Shown: one piece after another, positions 5,318 to 8,088 of the stretch
Position numbering within the stretch: the first letter of the stretch is position 1
Layout of the letters: the number at the start of each line of letters is the position of its first letter
Assembly: GCA_910577765.1 (NCBI GenBank)
Contig: CAJTOV010000163.1
Coordinates: forward strand, 1 to 8,088
Source of the DNA: an uncultured Lachnospiraceae bacterium
GTDB taxonomy: Bacteria > Bacillota > Clostridia > Lachnospirales > Lachnospiraceae
Length of the DNA stretch: 8,088 nt
Direction: 5' to 3'
The notes under the pieces: generated by a model
What the model saw: the letters and a program-made list of their open reading frames with translations, nothing else
What the model was told of the DNA's origin: nothing
Database searches by the model: none
Made by a program: the position numbers and the translations under genes

Positions 5318-7099
5318 ATGGAACTACATAATCAATGGGAAAGAAAGTTACTCCAGGACGCTCCATTTCCCCGGGCAGGATCCCGGAGGGCAGCTGCGGC
5401 AGGATCCCGGAGGGCCTCTGTGGCAGGATCCCGGAGAGCATTTGCGGCAGGATCCTGGCGGAAGCGGTCTGCCCTGGCGGCAGAAGCGGCGGTTCTGGCG
5501 GTGATACTGGCGGTGTGTCTGGCCGGGTGCGGCAGGAAGGAGGATGAGCCGCCGGACACGGTACAGATCATGCTGGAGAATCCGGAGAGCACGGCAGATG
5601 AAAATGCCAGCCAGGGTACCGGAAATGAGGGGCAGAAAGGCATGAATCCCGATGGGGGAGACCTAGAAAGCGGCAAGAATCCCGATGCAGGAAGCCAGGA
5701 AGAAGCGGAAGGCAGGCCTGGGGATCCGGCCGGTGGTTTCGGGAACCAGTCTGGGGATGGAACCGGTGGTTTTGCCAGCCAGTCCGGTGGGGACTCTGCT
5801 GCTGTCAGGAACAGGGTTTTGTCCCAGATCGGCCTGGAGCCGGATCGGAAGCGTGAGCTTACAGAGGTTCAGAAGCTGCTGGATGACAGCGGCATCCATT
5901 ACACCGGATTCCTCAATCAGACCGGGGAGCGGCTGGATCTGGAGCTGGGAGAGGATATCCGGATGGTCTTTCTCCAGGTGTCCACCGATATAGGAGAACA
6001 TAAGCATTTTGAGCTGGTGCTGTCCTGGGACGGCACCTTTGACAAAAATGTGTTCCAGGAAGGCTATCTTCACCAGTATGACGTGACCATGGATGAACCT
6101 TTCTTTTCTGGTACCGATGAACGGGTGATGGATGAATATGAGATCAGTAACCAGGGCAATGGTGATCTGACCAGTCTGCAGATTGCCCGGAATGAGCTGT
6201 ATGCCCGCCACGGACGAATCTTCCAGGATCCCTTTGTCCAGGCCGTATTTGAGACGAAAAGCTGGTACCAGCCCCGGTATACGGCTGCCGAGTATGACCA
6301 GAAAGCGGAAATATTTTCAGAGATTGAACAGCAGAATCTGAAGACCATTTTGGGCATGGAAAAAATGTTCCAGAATATTCCGGCAGGAGAAAATTACAGC
6401 CCGGGACGGCCTTTGCTGTCCGGCTCCTGGCTGGATCTGGACGGAGACGGTCAGGAGGAGAGGATCCGCTATGAAGTTCAGACAGAGTCAGGCAGCGGCT
6501 GCGGAAGCTACCGTCTGGAGGTAGACGGGCAGGAGGAGTCAGGAGCATATATCAACCTGCATCCCTGTGTGGACGTGGCAGAGACCGGGAAGGGCGGAAG
6601 TCTTCTTGTGGTCAGAGGCGACGGCCCCAGTGAGGATCCGTGGAATGAGTGTTTTCTGTATGGGGATCATAAGCTGGTACGGATCGGCGGTATGGAAGGG
6701 GCGTTCCAGGGGATTGATGATGCGGGGGCACTGCATGTGAGGGCCCAGAATGATTTCTTCCAGACCTGCGTTCTGCCGCTTTCCTATAAGCTGGATCCGG
6801 AGAAGAAGGAGCTGGTGCTCCAGGATCAGGATTTCTACGAATATGGCAATGAAGCTGTGGTGAGGGAGGAAATCCTTCTCTATACAGATAAGCAGTTTAC
6901 ACAGCAGCTGGCCAGGGTGCCTGCCGGGGAGCGGGTAGTGATTGAAGGCAGCGACTTGAAGACCGGGGTCCGGATCCGCAGAATCTCCACCGGAGAGACA
7001 GGATGGCTGAAATGCCGGGAGCATTACATCTGCACCATGCCGGACGGGCAGGAGATGGAGTCCGTGGATGTGTTTGATGGACTGCCGTTTTTTGGATAA
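5318..7099 (+). CDS. YARHG-domain lipoprotein with SH3b-like C-terminus
   Basis: Predicted extracytoplasmic lipoprotein of 593 aa and unknown precise role. The hydrophobic core (about 52-67) ends in lipobox LAGC, Cys71. It is preceded by an unusually long n-region containing a tandem AGSRRA repeat, so the GTG at 5420 is an alternative start giving a more ordinary signal. A Gly/Asp/Glu/Asn spacer (about 75-162) follows. Residues about 165-275 form an unrecognised folded segment. Residues about 285-346 match the YARHG domain (IARNELYARHGRIFQDPFVQ, then the conserved SWY), an extracellular module of uncertain function. Residues 372-380 (DLDGDGQEE) are an Asp-rich loop of the kind that binds calcium in FG-GAP/VCBS-type repeats, and about 512-568 (ILLYTDKQFTQQLARVPAGE, TGWLKC) look like a bacterial SH3 fold. 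It starts 42 nt after the second serpin gene, which suggests one operon. A partner or accessory role to the serpins is inferred. Confidence 0.85.
   Translation: MELHNQWERKLLQDAPFPRAGSRRAAAAGSRRASVAGSRRAFAAGSWRKRSALAAEAAVLAVILAVCLAGCGRKEDEPPDTVQIMLENPESTADENASQGTGNEGQKGMNPDGGDLESGKNPDAGSQEEAEGRPGDPAGGFGNQSGDGTGGFASQSGGDSAAVRNRVLSQIGLEPDRKRELTEVQKLLDDSGIHYTGFLNQTGERLDLELGEDIRMVFLQVSTDIGEHKHFELVLSWDGTFDKNVFQEGYLHQYDVTMDEPFFSGTDERVMDEYEISNQGNGDLTSLQIARNELYARHGRIFQDPFVQAVFETKSWYQPRYTAAEYDQKAEIFSEIEQQNLKTILGMEKMFQNIPAGENYSPGRPLLSGSWLDLDGDGQEERIRYEVQTESGSGCGSYRLEVDGQEESGAYINLHPCVDVAETGKGGSLLVVRGDGPSEDPWNECFLYGDHKLVRIGGMEGAFQGIDDAGALHVRAQNDFFQTCVLPLSYKLDPEKKELVLQDQDFYEYGNEAVVREEILLYTDKQFTQQLARVPAGERVVIEGSDLKTGVRIRRISTGETGWLKCREHYICTMPDGQEMESVDVFDGLPFFG
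5375..5461 (+). repeat. 24-bp in-frame tandem repeat encoding AGSRRA
   Basis: Three full units (5375, 5399, 5423) and a partial fourth (from 5447) encode AGSRRAAA, AGSRRASV, AGSRRAFA and AGSWRKR. Each full unit contains the palindrome GGATCC. The array sits immediately before the hydrophobic core of the signal peptide and adds about seven arginines to the n-region. Confidence 0.9.
5732..5797 (+). repeat. 33-bp in-frame tandem repeat, two copies
   Basis: Units 5732-5764 and 5765-5797 encode GGFGNQSGDGT and GGFASQSGGDS in the flexible spacer between the lipidated cysteine and the first folded segment of the YARHG lipoprotein. Confidence 0.7.
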
Positions 7100-7114
7100 A
7101 AGGGCTTGCGGGAG

Positions 7115-7161
7115 CTGCCGGTAATTTAGGGGGGATCTGAACCGTTTGACGGTTACGGCAG
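7115..7161 (+). promoter_or_regulatory. Structured leader before gene 4
   Basis: The 83-nt gap between genes 3 and 4 contains two nested pairings. An outer stem joins 7115-7124 to 7153-7161 (nine pairs with G7121 bulged). An inner stem AACCGT-TTG-ACGGTT occupies 7140-7154 and shares two bases with the outer one, so the two cannot both form completely. No T-tract follows, so this is not a canonical Rho-independent terminator. The ribosome site of gene 4 lies just downstream and unpaired. It may be a leader or attenuator-like structure; function is inferred only. Confidence 0.4.
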
Positions 7162-7171
7162 TCTGGGAGAA

Positions 7172-7180
7172 AGAGAGGGG
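7172..7180 (+). promoter_or_regulatory. Ribosome-binding site, gene 4
   Basis: The purine run AGAGAGGGG ends 2 nt before ATG 7183. Taking GAGAGG as the core gives a spacing of 4 nt, which is short but workable. No other in-frame start close by has a better site. Confidence 0.6.
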
Positions 7181-7182
7181 AT

Positions 7183-7947
7183 ATGGCAGAACAGGAATAT
7201 TTCAGGAAGGCATTGTCGGATTTTACCTTTGATGTGGCCAGCGGCGGCGCGATCCGCCATCTGGCAGACCGGGGATATACCGTGTCACAGATCAAGGATA
7301 TGCTGGATTTTCCCACGCCCCTGGAGCGGGTGGGGCAGGCTGTCTGGCAGCACATGGTGGACACCGGACGGCTGATGTTCGCAGAGCCGGAAGCAGGAAA
7401 CCAGCGGGAGCAGTACACCTATGTGCTGGAGTATGATGCCTATGGAAAGAGCAGCTACCGGCGGGTCACTGTCCAGGAGCGGGACGCAAAGCCGGTGCGC
7501 TGGAAGGAGAGGCAGTTTTCCGGGGGAGAGGACAGGGAGCTGTCTCAAAACAGAGATAAGGCGGTTTCTGCAGGAGCTGGCAGGGAGCTGCCCGGAAACA
7601 GAGATAAGATGGTTTCCGCAGGAGCTGGCAGGGAGCTGTCTGGGAATGGTGGAAAGCCGCTTTCTGTCTTTCTGGCAGAGAAATGCGCGGAGAATGGGGA
7701 GGAGTATTCCTATGTCTCCTGCGATTTCGGTCTCCGCAGCAGGCGGGAGCCTGAGAAGTACCAGCAGGTCATGAAGCTTCTTGAGGAATCACAGCGGGAC
7801 TATATTCTGGGACTTCCCTGGGAGCGGAGGCTGGTCTACCACCGTCTGGATGACCGTATGCGGGGGATCATTGCCAGACTTTATGAAGCCGGAGAGTATC
7901 ACGGAACCTGCTGCTTTGTCAAAACAGAGGAGAAAATTCAGTTATAA
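7183..7947 (+). CDS. Hypothetical cytoplasmic protein with internal repeats
   Basis: A 254-aa protein that I do not recognise. There is no signal peptide or membrane segment, so it is predicted to be cytoplasmic, unlike the three lipoproteins upstream. The N-terminal region (about 1-112) includes FDVASGGAIRHLADRGYTVS followed by QIKDMLDFPTPLERVGQAVW, mostly helical in appearance and with a spacing that could suit a helix-turn-helix, although nothing proves DNA binding. A low-complexity repeat (118-162) separates it from a second folded region (163-254) with YSYVSCDFG, GLPWERRLVYHRLDDRMRGI and a C-terminal GTCCFVKTEE. The Cys-Cys pair and the Trp/Arg-rich segment are the distinctive features. 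It is separated from the lipoprotein gene by a structured 83-nt gap and may be a separate transcription unit. Coding status is well supported by the ribosome site and by the protein-like composition. Confidence 0.8.
   Translation: MAEQEYFRKALSDFTFDVASGGAIRHLADRGYTVSQIKDMLDFPTPLERVGQAVWQHMVDTGRLMFAEPEAGNQREQYTYVLEYDAYGKSSYRRVTVQERDAKPVRWKERQFSGGEDRELSQNRDKAVSAGAGRELPGNRDKMVSAGAGRELSGNGGKPLSVFLAEKCAENGEEYSYVSCDFGLRSRREPEKYQQVMKLLEESQRDYILGLPWERRLVYHRLDDRMRGIIARLYEAGEYHGTCCFVKTEEKIQL
7534..7668 (+). repeat. 48-bp in-frame tandem repeat, nearly three copies
   Basis: Units at 7534-7581 and 7582-7629 encode RELSQNRDKAVSAGAG and RELPGNRDKMVSAGAG; a third, shortened and diverged unit (7630-7668) encodes RELSGNGGKPLSV. 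The array forms a flexible linker in the middle of gene 4. Confidence 0.9.
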
Positions 7948-7990
7948 CAAAGAAAATCAGGAAAAAAGGCCGGAGGGACACAGCGCCGGA

Positions 7991-8027
7991 GAAAATGTAA
8001 CAGTTCAGACACCCCCTGAACTGTTAC
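7991..8027 (-). terminator. Perfect 12-bp palindrome, likely minus-strand terminator
   Basis: GTAACAGTTCAG (7997-8008) and CTGAACTGTTAC (8016-8027) are exact reverse complements around a 7-nt loop. Read on the minus strand the stem is followed by ATTTTC, a short U-rich run, and lies 19 nt after a possible minus-strand stop codon at 8047. On the plus strand no T-run follows, so it would serve gene 4 only weakly. It could instead be a dispersed palindromic element. Confidence 0.5.
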
Positions 8028-8046
8028 GGGAAAATAACAAAGAAGC

Positions 8047-8088
8047 CTATCCTTCCAGAGAGAAGCTGGATGTTTTGTATAAGGTGAA
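8047..8088 (-). CDS. Possible C-terminal end of a convergent gene
   Basis: On the minus strand the window begins in an open frame ending in TLYKTSSFSLEG and a TAG at 8049-8047, followed 19 nt later by the palindrome with a U-rich run. Stop-then-hairpin is the usual layout of a gene end. Only 13 codons are visible, so the product cannot be named, and a plus-strand frame across the same bases is also open. Confidence 0.3.
   Translation of the reverse strand, partial: FTLYKTSSFSLEG

Noticed and set aside
5375..5461. CRISPR-like array
   Set aside because: The units are contiguous, in frame and lack spacers; they are a coding minisatellite.

Overview
The window (about 57% G+C by eye) reads as a chromosomal segment of an anaerobic Firmicute, most likely a gut Lachnospiraceae/Clostridium-cluster XIVa organism. 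The reasons are purine-rich Shine-Dalgarno sites, Gram-positive-style lipoprotein signal peptides, a YARHG-domain lipoprotein, and ectodomain modules I associate with clostridial M56/BlaR1-type membrane proteins. The taxonomic placement is inference. No rRNA, tRNA, CRISPR array, transposase or phage gene was seen.

Layout: four complete genes lie on the + strand. (1) 93-2993 encodes a 966-residue lipoprotein: signal peptide with lipobox VTGC, a full serpin domain, a repeat-rich linker, and about 380 further residues resembling DUF4825 and adjoining ectodomain segments of clostridial M56 proteins. (2) 3101-5275 encodes a 724-residue paralogous serpin lipoprotein with the same lipobox and a different C-terminal domain, resembling the beta-rich Ig-like ectodomain of the same M56 proteins. 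(3) 5318-7099 encodes a 593-residue lipoprotein with a YARHG domain, an Asp-rich DxDxDG loop and an SH3b-like C-terminus. (4) 7183-7947 encodes a 254-residue protein of unknown function with no export signal. The right edge carries a perfect 12-bp palindrome, probably a terminator for a convergent minus-strand gene whose last codons may lie at 8047-8088.

Working model: genes 1-3 look like one operon (gaps of 107 and 42 nt, no terminator between them) that places two protease-trapping serpins and an accessory protein on the outer face of the membrane. The two reactive-centre loops differ completely after the hinge (Ala-Ala at the counted scissile bond in one, an Arg-Gly-Gly stretch in the other), so the pair probably targets different proteases. 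Serpins fused to M56-sensor-like modules suggest a link between protease inhibition and envelope protease sensing; this is a hypothesis.

Two structural signals stand out. A perfect 29-bp inverted repeat (34 bp as RNA with one G-U pair) places the gene 1 start codon inside a long stem with the ribosome-binding site in the loop. In addition, every one of the four genes contains in-frame tandem minisatellites (24, 30, 33 or 48 bp) in low-complexity segments.
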